A stretch of DNA of 12,018 nucleotides, taken from NCBI GenBank assembly GCA_019428955.1, contig JAHYJF010000088.1, positions 1-12,018 on the forward strand. The letters are read 5' to 3'. A program made the position numbers and the translations under genes. Within the stretch, counting starts at the first letter, position 1. Each line of letters begins with the position of its first letter. Origin of the DNA: Burkholderiaceae bacterium (GTDB lineage Bacteria; Pseudomonadota; Gammaproteobacteria; Burkholderiales; Burkholderiaceae_E). Shown here piece by piece: positions 1 through 7,091 of this stretch. The notes beneath the pieces were generated by a model. It saw nothing but the letters and a program-made list of their open reading frames with translations. It had not been told where the DNA came from and ran no database searches.

Positions 1-1347
1 ATGACGCTGGCCTTCGACGGCCTGATTCCGTTTCGCGAGGTCTACGTCCACGCGCTGGTGCGCGACGCCGAAGGCCAGAAGATGTCGAAATCCAAGGGCA
101 ACACGCTCGACCCGATCGACCTGATCGACGGCATCGGTCTCGACGAGCTGGTGACCAAGCGCACTCAAGGACTGATGAATCCCAAGCAGGCCGACGCGAT
201 CGCGCGCCGCACCCGCAAGGAATTCCCGCAGGGCATCGCGCCCCACGGGGCCGATCCGCTGCGCTTCACCTTCGCCTCGCTGGCCACGCCGGGGCGCGAC
301 ATCAACTTCGACCTCAGCCGCTGCGAGGGCTACCGCAACTTCTGCAACAAGCTCTGGAACGCGACCCGCTTCGTGCTGATGAACACCGACGGGCACGACT
401 GCGGCTTCTCCGGCGACAAGGCCGTCGACATGGTGCGCCACCGCCCCCACCTGGGTGAAGCCGAGCGCTGGATCGTGTCGCTGCTGCAGCGCCTGGAGGG
501 CGATGTGGCCCGGCATTTCGACGAGTATCGCTTCGACCTGGCGGCGCGCGCGATCTATGAATTCGTCTGGAACGAGTACTGCGACTGGTTCCTGGAACTG
601 GCCAAGGTTCGGATCCAGCTCGGCCACGAGGACGGCATCCGCGCCACCCGCCACACGCTGCTCGGCGTCCTCGAAGTGGTGCTGCGGCTCGCACACCCGA
701 TCATCCCGTTCATCACCGAGGAACTGTGGCAGCGGGTCGCTCCGCTCACCAGGCGCTACGGCCCGGGCCAGGTGCAGGAACTCGCCGGCGCCGAGCTGGC
801 CGCGGCGCTCGTCGCGGGCCGCTACTCGGTAATGACGCAACCGTACCCGCTCCCACAACCGGAACGCATCGATGCCGAGGCCGAGGGCTGGGTTGGCCGG
901 CTGCGCGCACTGGTCGACGCCTGCCGGGCGCTGCGCGGCGAAATGGAGGTGTCACCAGCCCAGCGCCTGCCGCTGGTGATGGTGGGCGAGCGCGCCGAGC
1001 TGACCGGTTTCGCGCCCTACCTCGCGGCGCTGGCGAAACTCTCCGAGGTCGAAATCGCCGATGCGCTGCCGCAAGGCTCGATCGCCCCGGTGCAGATCGT
1101 CGGCGCCTCGAGCCTGATGCTCAAGGTCGAAATCGACGTCGCGGCCGAGCGCGAGCGGCTGGGGAAGGAAGTCGCGCGGGTCAAGGGAGAAATTGGCAAA
1201 GCTCACGGAAAACTGGGCAACGAGAATTTCGTGGCCCGCGCTCCCGCTGAGGTGGTCGAGCAGGAGCGCGCGCGGCTCGTTGCGTTTGAAGCAACACTGG
1301 CGAAGCTCGAGGAGCAGCTTAAGCGCCTTACCCACATGGCCCATTAA
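1..1347 (+). CDS. valS: Valyl-tRNA synthetase, C-terminal half (5' end outside window)
   Basis: Class I aminoacyl-tRNA synthetase that charges tRNA-Val in the cytoplasm. The visible 448 codons begin inside the gene: full bacterial ValRS is about 900-950 residues, and the HIGH motif and CP1 editing domain are missing because they lie left of the window. The ATG at position 1 is an internal Met, not the start. The KMSKS ATP-binding loop is at visible residues 27-31 (QKMSKSKGN), followed by the class Ia anticodon-binding helical domain (about 150-310, with FCNKLWNATRF just before and HPIIPFITEELWQ within it). The last 75 or so residues are charged and heptad-like (KVEIDVAAERERLGKE ... LAKLEEQLKRL), which is the C-terminal coiled-coil arm typical of ValRS. 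It ends with TAA, showing that TAA serves as a stop in this genome. No strong T-rich terminator follows; 111 bp separate it from the next gene on the same strand. Confidence 0.97.
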   Translation: MTLAFDGLIPFREVYVHALVRDAEGQKMSKSKGNTLDPIDLIDGIGLDELVTKRTQGLMNPKQADAIARRTRKEFPQGIAPHGADPLRFTFASLATPGRDINFDLSRCEGYRNFCNKLWNATRFVLMNTDGHDCGFSGDKAVDMVRHRPHLGEAERWIVSLLQRLEGDVARHFDEYRFDLAARAIYEFVWNEYCDWFLELAKVRIQLGHEDGIRATRHTLLGVLEVVLRLAHPIIPFITEELWQRVAPLTRRYGPGQVQELAGAELAAALVAGRYSVMTQPYPLPQPERIDAEAEGWVGRLRALVDACRALRGEMEVSPAQRLPLVMVGERAELTGFAPYLAALAKLSEVEIADALPQGSIAPVQIVGASSLMLKVEIDVAAERERLGKEVARVKGEIGKAHGKLGNENFVARAPAEVVEQERARLVAFEATLAKLEEQLKRLTHMAH

Positions 1348-1447
1348 AAACATCGCCAAGATCCTGCGGCAGGCTTATCATCTCTTGACCTCGGGGAACA
1401 CTCGGCAAGAACCAGCAAAGTTATCATTCCGGGGCGAACCAAGAATC

Positions 1448-1453
1448 GAGGAG
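1448..1453 (+). promoter_or_regulatory. Shine-Dalgarno site of the hydrolase/lipoprotein gene
   Basis: GAGGAG lies 5 nt before the ATG at 1459. It fixes this start, which is also supported by the lipoprotein signal peptide that begins there. The 111-bp gap upstream (1348-1458) has no convincing -35/-10 pair: TTGACC at 1385-1390 has no matching -10 at the right distance. Co-transcription with valS therefore remains possible. Confidence 0.7.
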
Positions 1454-1458
1454 CTACC

Positions 1459-2748
1459 ATGATCCTGAAACGCGCTTTATACAGCATTGCCCTGGCAGCG
1501 ATAACAACTGTCCTGGTCGCGTGCGGCAGCGACGACCCGTCGCGCGGCACAGTGGTTGCCGTCACCGAGACCGTGGCATTTCCGGCGGCCGAGGTCGACG
1601 CCACAGTGGCGAAAATGCCGGGACTGGACCAGTTGATCGGCGCACCATCGAGTTGCGACGTCGCGATTGAGAAAGTGGTGTACGACACTATCGGACCCAA
1701 GGGCGGATCAACCAAGGCCAGCGCCGGCCTGATGATTCCTTCCGGCGACAACTGTCCGGGGCCATACCCGGTACTGCTCTATCACCACGGCACGACGGTG
1801 TACCAGGCGTTCACGATGTCCAATCCCACCAACGGCGAAGCCGGGCTGCTATTGGCATTTTTTGCCGCTCATGGCTACGTGGTAGTGATGCCCGACTATC
1901 TCGGCTACGGTGAGTCGACGACCTACCATCCCTACCTCAATGCCGAGAACACCGCGGCGGTTAGTATCGACGCGCTGCGCGCCGCACGCACCACGCTGAC
2001 CAAGAAGTCGGTGGCAACCAACGGCAAGCTTTTCCTCGCCGGTTAATCGCAGGGCGGACACGCCGCGATGGCGACCCAGCGCACGATGGAGCGGGACTAC
2101 CCGATCGAGTTCGCGATCACGGCTGCGGTCGACATGTCAGGCCCATATGCGCTGACGGACACCTTCCTCGCCGGCTTGGACACCCCGGTTCTTGGGGCTT
2201 CGGTATTCACCGCGATGACCTTCGTCGGTTACCAAAAATCGTACGGTGACGTCTATGCCAAGCCGGAAGACTTCTTCCAACTGCCTTATGCGGCCGGAAT
2301 CGAGAGCCTGATCCCAGGGACGCTGAGCACCACCCAACTATATACGGAGGGCAAGCTGCCGGTCGCATTGACCGGCGAGGGTGGCCTGCTTACCGCCGCC
2401 ACCGTGACTGCCTACAAGGAGTCGGCTGACTTCCCGGCACGCAAGAACGTGGCCAAGAACGACCTGCTCAACTGGAAACCGGTGGCCCCCGTCCGGCTCT
2501 GCGGCGGATTCCGTGACCCGACGGTGCCCTTCACCACCAATGCCACCGCGGCCAGCGCCTACTTCCTGACCCAGGAAGTGGAGGTCCCGGCGGTCGACGT
2601 CGAACTGGTCCCCGATTTCCAGGCGGCGATCGCCGCCCAGGTTGCCACGAATCCCGACCTGAGCACCTACCACGGCACTATCGTGCCGCCGCTGTGCATG
2701 TCCTACTCCAAGAACGCGGTGTTCGACCCGCTGGCGGCCACGCCGTAA
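1459..2748 (+). pseudogene. Secreted lipoprotein alpha/beta hydrolase (lipase/esterase-like), interrupted by an in-frame TAA
   Basis: One 430-codon frame encodes an exported alpha/beta hydrolase but is broken at codon 196 (TAA, 2044-2046). The N-terminus is a lipoprotein signal peptide: MILKR, a hydrophobic stretch, then lipobox L19-V-A-C22, so the mature protein would be lipid-anchored in the envelope. A YHHGTT oxyanion-type strand follows near residue 113. The nucleophile elbow reads G195-stop-S197-Q-G-G-H, where GYSQGGHA is the usual form in this lipase/peptidase-like group. Candidate Asp and His of the triad are D353 (GFRDPTVP) and H405 (TYHGTIVP). All other codons across 1459-2748 remain open and protein-like, so the lesion is a single substitution and either recent or an assembly error. 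The upstream piece (1459-2046, 195 aa) lacks every triad residue. The downstream piece could restart at ATG 2068 but would lack Ser197 and the signal peptide, with no clear ribosome site. The family is a lipase/esterase by fold; the substrate is unknown. Confidence 0.85.
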
Positions 2749-2759
2749 TCCTGCCAACA

Positions 2760-2781
2760 GCGCGTGCCGGCCGGCACGCGC
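2760..2781. terminator. Perfect 22-bp palindrome between convergent genes, possible bidirectional terminator
   Basis: The half-site GCGCGTGCCGG is followed directly by its exact reverse complement. In RNA it can fold as a 9-bp GC stem with a GGCC loop in either direction. It starts 12 nt after the stop of the hydrolase frame and faces the convergent TusA-family gene, the usual place for a shared terminator. There is no following T-run on either strand, so intrinsic termination is uncertain; it could instead act as an RNA 3'-end stabiliser or a protein-binding site. Confidence 0.45.
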
Positions 2782-2802
2782 CGCCCTTGCTGGACAAGTG
2801 CC

Positions 2803-2840
2803 GGCGCCCACAATCGCGGGGCGCCGCACCTCAGCGGCGC
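2803..2840. repeat. Two overlapping, mutually exclusive inverted repeats at the 3' end of the TusA-family gene
   Basis: GGCGCCC (2803-2809) pairs with GGGCGCC (2819-2825) around a 9-nt loop. GCGCCGC (2821-2827) pairs with GCGGCGC (2834-2840) around a 6-nt loop that contains the TusA-family stop codon (complement of 2831-2833). The shared bases 2821-2825 mean that only one hairpin can form at a time. They may contribute to transcript 3'-end formation, mainly for the minus-strand operon. GC-rich sequence yields such repeats by chance, so function is unproven. Confidence 0.35.
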
Positions 2841-3070
2841 TTGAGGTAGAAGGTCCAGCGCTTCTCGCCGCGCTCGACCCGCAGCAACTCGTGCCCGGTC
2901 TGCTTGGCAAAAACCTCGAAGTCGCGCGGTGAGCCGGGATCGGTCGCGATAATCCGCAGCACCTGGCCGCTGGCGAGACCGGCCAGTGCCTTCTTGGCCC
3001 GCAGCATCGGCAGCGGACAATTCAGACCGCTGGCATCCAGTTCGGCATCGAATGCGCTGTTCTCGCTCAT
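2831..3070 (-). CDS. TusA/SirA-family sulfurtransferase-like protein
   Basis: A 79-residue cytoplasmic protein of the TusA (SirA/YedF) family, the usual size for the fold. The family signature is present: D-x-S-G-L-x-C18-P-x-P with Cys18 as the persulfide-carrying residue, then M-L-R-A-K-K-A-L and the V-L-x-I-x-x-T-D-P strand/turn. Proteins with an intact CPxP carry sulfane sulfur in tRNA thiolation, molybdenum cofactor synthesis or sulfur trafficking, and some relatives act in selenium or regulatory roles; which of these applies here cannot be read. The ATG overlaps the TGA of the upstream MFS gene (ATGA), and a good Shine-Dalgarno site lies inside that gene, so it is the third gene of the alaS operon and probably translationally coupled. 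True E. coli TusA is not encoded in such a setting, so the symbol is withheld. Confidence 0.9.
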   Translation of the reverse strand: MSENSAFDAELDASGLNCPLPMLRAKKALAGLASGQVLRIIATDPGSPRDFEVFAKQTGHELLRVERGEKRWTFYLKRR

Positions 3071-4284
3071 CTCTCCGACTCCCCTCCAATTTCCTTTTGT
3101 TCCTTGCGCCCCGACCACGCGCCCCAGCCGATCAGCCCGGCAAAACCCCAGAACAGCGGCGCGAAAGTAAGCGGACCGCCAAGCAGCAAACCCAGGAAGC
3201 TGCCGACGCTGCCAAACGCGACCGGCAATGCCGTCTGGGTCATCGCGATCAGGGTCTGGCGCACTCCGGTGGCTTCTCCGATGCGGCCTTCCGGCGAATG
3301 CTGGTGCAATAGCGACATTACCATCGGCTGGCCGCCGCCGAGCCCGAGCCCGAGGACAAATGACAACGCCATCATCGCACCGGCGTAGCGCATCAGCGGG
3401 TAGGCGAAGAAGACCGCGACCGCTATCCACAACGCCGAATTGATGATCCGCCACTGGCTAACCCGGTTGACAAGCAGCGGCAGCACCACCCGCACGATGA
3501 AAGTTGCCGCCCCGAACGCCGCCAGCACCTGGCCGATCTCGGAGGGCGACAAGCCGATCTTGGCACCGTGGATCGGCACCAGGAAGAGGTGCACGTCCCA
3601 GGCCGACGAAAGCATCACTACCGCGATGAAGAGCCGGCGCAGTTCCGGAATTTCCAGCAAGGCAAAGGCGCTCGCCTTGAGTTCAGGTTCGATCGGCGCT
3701 TGCCTGGCCTGATGGGGGAAGCGCCAGAACAGGTAGAGCATCGCCCCGGCGAGCGCCGCAATTGCCGCAGAGATCAGGAAGGCAGTGCGAAAACCGCCGT
3801 ATTCGATCGTATAGCCGGCGACCAGCGGCCCGGTGAACCCGGAGATCGAATAGACGATCGCGATCCAGCCGAAATTGCGCGTGCGCCCGGCCATGTCGCT
3901 GGGGTCGTCGACCGCCTCGCCGGTAAGCTTCTGCAGCGGGAGGTGGATCAGCAGGAAGCCCATCCCGACCATCACCGCCGAGACGTAGAGCGCACGCACC
4001 TGCAATTCCAGCGCCGGCGCGGCAATCCCCAGCGCCAGCAGCGTGAATCCCAGCAGCATCGGCACCCGGGTGCCGTCGCGATCGATCCAGCGCCCGGCCA
4101 AGACCGCCGAGAGCATTGGGAAAAACGAATAGAGCGCGAGCAGCACCCCGATCGCGAAGGTCGGCGCGCCCAATTCGATCGCCGCCAGGGTGACGCCGAC
4201 GCGGCTCGCACCTAACGCAATATGGGCGAGCAATGCGAGCGCCAGAATCGCACCCATCCGCCTGGCAGCAGGCGGCACGCTCAT
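3067..4284 (-). CDS. Major facilitator superfamily (MFS) transporter
   Basis: A 405-residue inner-membrane secondary transporter with about 12 hydrophobic helices, the normal MFS size. Helix 1 spans roughly residues 11-35. MFS motif A between helices 2 and 3 is clear at 64-73 (GRWIDRDGTR). A charged central loop lies at about 188-215 (HQARQAPIEPELKAS) between the two six-helix halves. A second-half counterpart of motif A is degenerate (LLVNRVSQWRI, about 270-280). A glycine-rich helix (LGLGLGGGQP, 311-320) and an SPEGRIGEATGVRQT loop (330-344) recall the drug/sugar-efflux type, but the substrate is unknown. The ATG at 4284 lies 2 nt after the alaS TGA; the frame stays open upstream to 4920, but that part is an alaS shadow rich in Arg/Gly. 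There is no good Shine-Dalgarno site, which fits coupling to alaS translation. The stop overlaps the TusA-family start. Confidence 0.93.
   Translation of the reverse strand: MSVPPAARRMGAILALALLAHIALGASRVGVTLAAIELGAPTFAIGVLLALYSFFPMLSAVLAGRWIDRDGTRVPMLLGFTLLALGIAAPALELQVRALYVSAVMVGMGFLLIHLPLQKLTGEAVDDPSDMAGRTRNFGWIAIVYSISGFTGPLVAGYTIEYGGFRTAFLISAAIAALAGAMLYLFWRFPHQARQAPIEPELKASAFALLEIPELRRLFIAVVMLSSAWDVHLFLVPIHGAKIGLSPSEIGQVLAAFGAATFIVRVVLPLLVNRVSQWRIINSALWIAVAVFFAYPLMRYAGAMMALSFVLGLGLGGGQPMVMSLLHQHSPEGRIGEATGVRQTLIAMTQTALPVAFGSVGSFLGLLLGGPLTFAPLFWGFAGLIGWGAWSGRKEQKEIGGESER
3079..3087 (-). promoter_or_regulatory. Shine-Dalgarno site of the TusA-family gene
   Basis: On the minus strand GGAGGGGAG ends 8 nt before the ATG at 3070. 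It lies within the last codons of the MFS gene. It selects the short 79-residue start over the open frame that continues upstream to 3454, which is only a shadow of the MFS gene. Confidence 0.75.
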
Positions 4285-4286
4285 GC

Positions 4287-6929
4287 TCACGCGCGCGCGC
4301 TCACCCACTCGAGCACTCCCGCGAGCGCCGCGCCCAGGGTGCTCGGGTCGGTGCCACCAGCCTGGGCCATCTCCGGCCGGCCACCGCCCTTGCCGCCGAC
4401 TTGCCGGGCGACGAAATTGACGAGCTCGCCGGCCTTGACGCGCCCGGTCGCGTCGGCGGTTACGCCGGCAATCAGGGTCACCTTGCCGCCATCGACCGAT
4501 GCCAGCACGATCGCCGCGGTCTTGAGGCGGTCCTTGAGGCGATCGACCGTCTCGCGCAGCGCCGCGACGTCGGCTCCCGGGATTTCGGCAGCGAGCACCT
4601 TGATGCCCTTGACGTCGGCGGCCTGCGCGGCGAGGTCGTCGCCGCTTGCCGAAGCAAGCCTGGATTTCAGGCGCCCGAGCTCGCGTTCGAGCGTGCGGGA
4701 ATTCTCCAGCAACTGCGCGATCCTGGCGCCGACCTCTTCGGCCGGGGCCTTGAGCGCGGCCGCCGCGGACGCGAAGCGTTCCTCGACCTCGAACAGCCAG
4801 GCGAGAGAGCGTTCGCCGGTCACCGCCTCGACCCGCCGGATGCCGGCGGCGACGCCGCCCTCGGAGACGATCTTGAACAAGCCGATGTCGCCGGTGCGCG
4901 CCACGTGGGTGCCGCCGCACAATTCGCGCGACGAGCCAATGTCAAGGACCCGCACCTCGTCGCCGTATTTCTCGCCAAAGAGCGCGATCGCCCCGCCCTT
5001 GAGAGCCTCGTCGAAGGACATGACGGCAGACCTGGTGGCGTCATTGGCGAGAATATCGGCGTTGACCATGCTCTCGACCTGGCGCAGTTGCTCGGCGCTG
5101 ACCGGAGCGTTGTGACTGAAGTCGAAACGGGTCTTGTCGGCGTCGACCAGAGAACCCTTCTGCTGGACGTGGGGGCCGAGCACCTCGCGCAAGGCCTTGT
5201 GCATCAGGTGCGTGGCCGAATGATTGCGCCGCGTCTGCGCGCGCAGCCGGGCGTCGACCGCGGCTCGCACCGCCTGGCCCACGCGCAATTCACCGCTAGC
5301 GAGTGCCCCGTGGTGGCCAAAGACATCGCTCTGGATCTTGAGCGTGTCGCTGACCGCAAATGAGGCCGGCGCGCCGGCGGCGGCGCTGATCACGCCGCGA
5401 TCTCCCGCCTGCCCGCCTGATTCGGCATAGAAGGGAGTGTGGTCGAGCACCACCACGCCGGCATCGCCGGCGCTCAGCAGCGCGACGCTCATGCCGTCGC
5501 GGTAAAGCGCTGTGACGCGGCCCTCGTGCTCGATGGTGTCGTAGCCATGGAACACGGTCGGCACCCCGCTGTAATCGAGTTGCACCGCGGAATGGAACCG
5601 CCCCGCAGCGCGGGCCTGTTCACGCTGCTGACGCATGGCTACTTCAAAGCCCGCTTCATCGACCGCCACCCCGCGCTCGCGGCAGACATCGGCCGTGAGG
5701 TCCAGCGGGAAACCGAAGGTGTCGTGGAGCTTGAATGCCACGGCGCCGTCGAGCGTCTTGCCGCCGCTGGCCGAAAGCGCGGTCAGTGCCGTCTCGAGGA
5801 TCTCCATGCCGTGGGCGATGGTCTCGAAGAAGCGCTCCTCTTCCTGGCGCAACACTTCGGTGACGCGCTCGCGCTGGGCCACCAGTTCGGGATAGGCCTC
5901 GCCCATCTCGGTGGCCAGCGCCGCCACCAGGCGATGGAAGAACGGCGTGCGCGCACCCAGCTTGTAGCCGTGGCGGATCGCGCGCCGTGCGATTCGCCGC
6001 AGCACGTAGCCGCGGCCCTCGTTGCCGGGGATCACGCCGTCGCAAACCGTGAAGACGCAGGCGCGGATGTGGTCGGCAATCACCTTGAGCGACGGGCTGG
6101 CCGGGTCCGAGCTGCCGCCTGCGGCCGCAACGGCCTCGGCAGCGGCCTTGAGCAGGTTCACGAACAGGTCGATCTGGTAGTTTGAATGCACCCCCTGCAG
6201 CACCGCCGAGACCCGCTCCAGCCCCATCCCGGTGTCGACGCTGGGCTTGGGCAGCGGGTTCATCACGCCCTGCTCGTCGCGATTGAATTGCATGAAAACG
6301 ATGTTCCAGATCTCGACGTAGCGGTCGCCCTCCTCGTCCGGACTGCCCGGCGGGCCACCGGCGATCGCCGGACCGTGATCCCAGAAGATCTCGCTGCACG
6401 GCCCGCACGGCCCGGTGTCGCCCATCGACCAGAAGTTGTCGGAAGCGTAGCGCGCACCCTTGTTGTCACCGATGCGCACGATGCGCTCGCTCGGAACGCC
6501 GATCTCGTTGGCCCAGATACCGTAGGCGTCGTCGTCCTCGGCATAGACCGTAACCCAGAGCCGGTCGGGATCCAGCCCAAAGACCGCAGTCAACAACTCC
6601 CACGAGTAGCGGATCGCCTCGCGCTTGAAGTAATCGCCGAAGCTGAAATTGCCCAGCATCTCGAAGAACGTGTGGTGACGCGCGGTGTAGCCCACGTTCT
6701 CGAGATCGTTATGCTTGCCGCCGGCGCGAATGCACTTCTGCGAGGTGACCGCGCGCTGGTAGGGGCGTTTGTCGAAGCCCAGGAACACGTCCTTGAACTG
6801 GTTCATCCCTGCATTGGTGAACAGCAGGGTCGGATCGTCGCCGGGAACCACCGGACTGGACGACACGACGGTGTGTCCCCGAGATTCGAAGAAGCGCAGG
6901 AATTTCGCTCGGATTTGAGCCGATTTCAT
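4287..6929 (-). CDS. alaS: Alanyl-tRNA synthetase
   Basis: A full-length 880-residue class II synthetase that charges tRNA-Ala in the cytoplasm (E. coli AlaRS is 876 aa). The order is canonical. The aminoacylation core starts MKSAQIRAKFLRFF and contains LLFTNAGMNQFKD (35-47), R-x-x-x-x-Q-K-C-I-R-A-G-G-K-H-N-D-L (59-76) and VDTGMGLERV (231-240). A tRNA-recognition helical region follows to about 460. The editing domain has the zinc-binding H570-x3-H574 (NHSATH) and C671-x3-H675 (CGGTH), which clear Ser/Gly-tRNA-Ala. A coiled coil spans about 715-765, and the C-Ala domain ends in GGKGGGRPEMAQAGG (845-859). The start is ATG 6929; a TTG eight codons upstream (6953) is in frame but not needed, because MKSAxIRxKF is the conserved AlaRS N-terminus. 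No strong Shine-Dalgarno site is visible. It is the first gene of the alaS-MFS-TusA operon and divergent from the CoA-transferase. No key residue is missing. Confidence 0.98.
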   Translation of the reverse strand: MKSAQIRAKFLRFFESRGHTVVSSSPVVPGDDPTLLFTNAGMNQFKDVFLGFDKRPYQRAVTSQKCIRAGGKHNDLENVGYTARHHTFFEMLGNFSFGDYFKREAIRYSWELLTAVFGLDPDRLWVTVYAEDDDAYGIWANEIGVPSERIVRIGDNKGARYASDNFWSMGDTGPCGPCSEIFWDHGPAIAGGPPGSPDEEGDRYVEIWNIVFMQFNRDEQGVMNPLPKPSVDTGMGLERVSAVLQGVHSNYQIDLFVNLLKAAAEAVAAAGGSSDPASPSLKVIADHIRACVFTVCDGVIPGNEGRGYVLRRIARRAIRHGYKLGARTPFFHRLVAALATEMGEAYPELVAQRERVTEVLRQEEERFFETIAHGMEILETALTALSASGGKTLDGAVAFKLHDTFGFPLDLTADVCRERGVAVDEAGFEVAMRQQREQARAAGRFHSAVQLDYSGVPTVFHGYDTIEHEGRVTALYRDGMSVALLSAGDAGVVVLDHTPFYAESGGQAGDRGVISAAAGAPASFAVSDTLKIQSDVFGHHGALASGELRVGQAVRAAVDARLRAQTRRNHSATHLMHKALREVLGPHVQQKGSLVDADKTRFDFSHNAPVSAEQLRQVESMVNADILANDATRSAVMSFDEALKGGAIALFGEKYGDEVRVLDIGSSRELCGGTHVARTGDIGLFKIVSEGGVAAGIRRVEAVTGERSLAWLFEVEERFASAAAALKAPAEEVGARIAQLLENSRTLERELGRLKSRLASASGDDLAAQAADVKGIKVLAAEIPGADVAALRETVDRLKDRLKTAAIVLASVDGGKVTLIAGVTADATGRVKAGELVNFVARQVGGKGGGRPEMAQAGGTDPSTLGAALAGVLEWVSARA

Positions 6930-7091
6930 GGTGACACCGCGAATGGAAGGCAACTTTTCATTTTACCCAATGCTTGGCCATCAAATGTGGAAAACACGAG
7001 CGGTTCGCGGCCGCAAAACCTTGCGCCGCCCGAAAAATGTCGATTCGCGCGAGAATTCACCTTTGTCACCCAAGTTAAAACCGGCGCCAAG
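6930..7091. promoter_or_regulatory. Divergent intergenic control region between alaS and the CoA-transferase operon
   Basis: This is the only intergenic stretch in the window with several A/T-rich patches, and it must carry promoters for both directions. For alaS (minus strand) a TAAAAT at 6960-6965 is a fair -10, 30 nt upstream of the ATG, but its -35 partner at 17-nt spacing is poor. For the plus strand no convincing sigma-70 pair is seen; GAGAAT at 7053-7056 and its flank, or TTAAAA at 7075-7080 close to the start, are only weak candidates. A loose dyad, ATTC...GAAT around GCGCGA (7043-7056), could be an operator. No sigma-54 GG-N10-GC element stood out by eye. Confidence 0.5.
6960..6965 (-). 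promoter_or_regulatory. Candidate -10 element for alaS
   Basis: On the minus strand this reads TAAAAT (5 of 6 to TATAAT), in an AT-rich patch upstream of the alaS ATG at 6929. The -35 at standard spacing matches poorly, so the call rests mostly on position and composition. Confidence 0.3.

Noticed and set aside
2044..2046. Selenocysteine, pyrrolysine or genome-wide reassignment as an explanation for the in-frame stop
   Set aside because: Those systems use TGA or TAG, not TAA, and valS uses TAA as its normal stop.
2068..2748. The second half of the hydrolase as an independent gene starting at ATG 2068
   Set aside because: It begins after the catalytic Ser, has no signal peptide or clear ribosome site, and continues the same frame and fold as the upstream piece.
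3071..3454. N-terminal extension of the TusA-family protein to 207 residues
   Set aside because: It overlaps the MFS gene in another frame; the Shine-Dalgarno site at 3079-3087 and the family length support the 79-residue form.
4289..4300. Alternating CG run at the alaS/MFS junction as a Z-DNA or repeat element
   Set aside because: It encodes the last alaS residues (SARA) with ordinary GC-rich codons and is short.
4285..4920. N-terminal extension of the MFS gene to 617 residues
   Set aside because: The added part lies within alaS in another frame and is Arg/Gly-rich without membrane helices; the MFS N-terminus starts at 4284.
4233..5363. Long plus-strand open frame (376 codons) opposite alaS, with a similar overlapping frame at 4222-5115
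   Set aside because: Antisense shadow of the well-conserved alaS in GC-rich DNA; composition is Ala/Arg-rich, without recognisable motifs or a ribosome site.
6186..7091. In-frame extension of the CoA-transferase to a 712-residue protein
   Set aside because: The extra 302 codons run antisense through alaS and across its promoter; the CoA-transferase family begins at the residue encoded from 7092.
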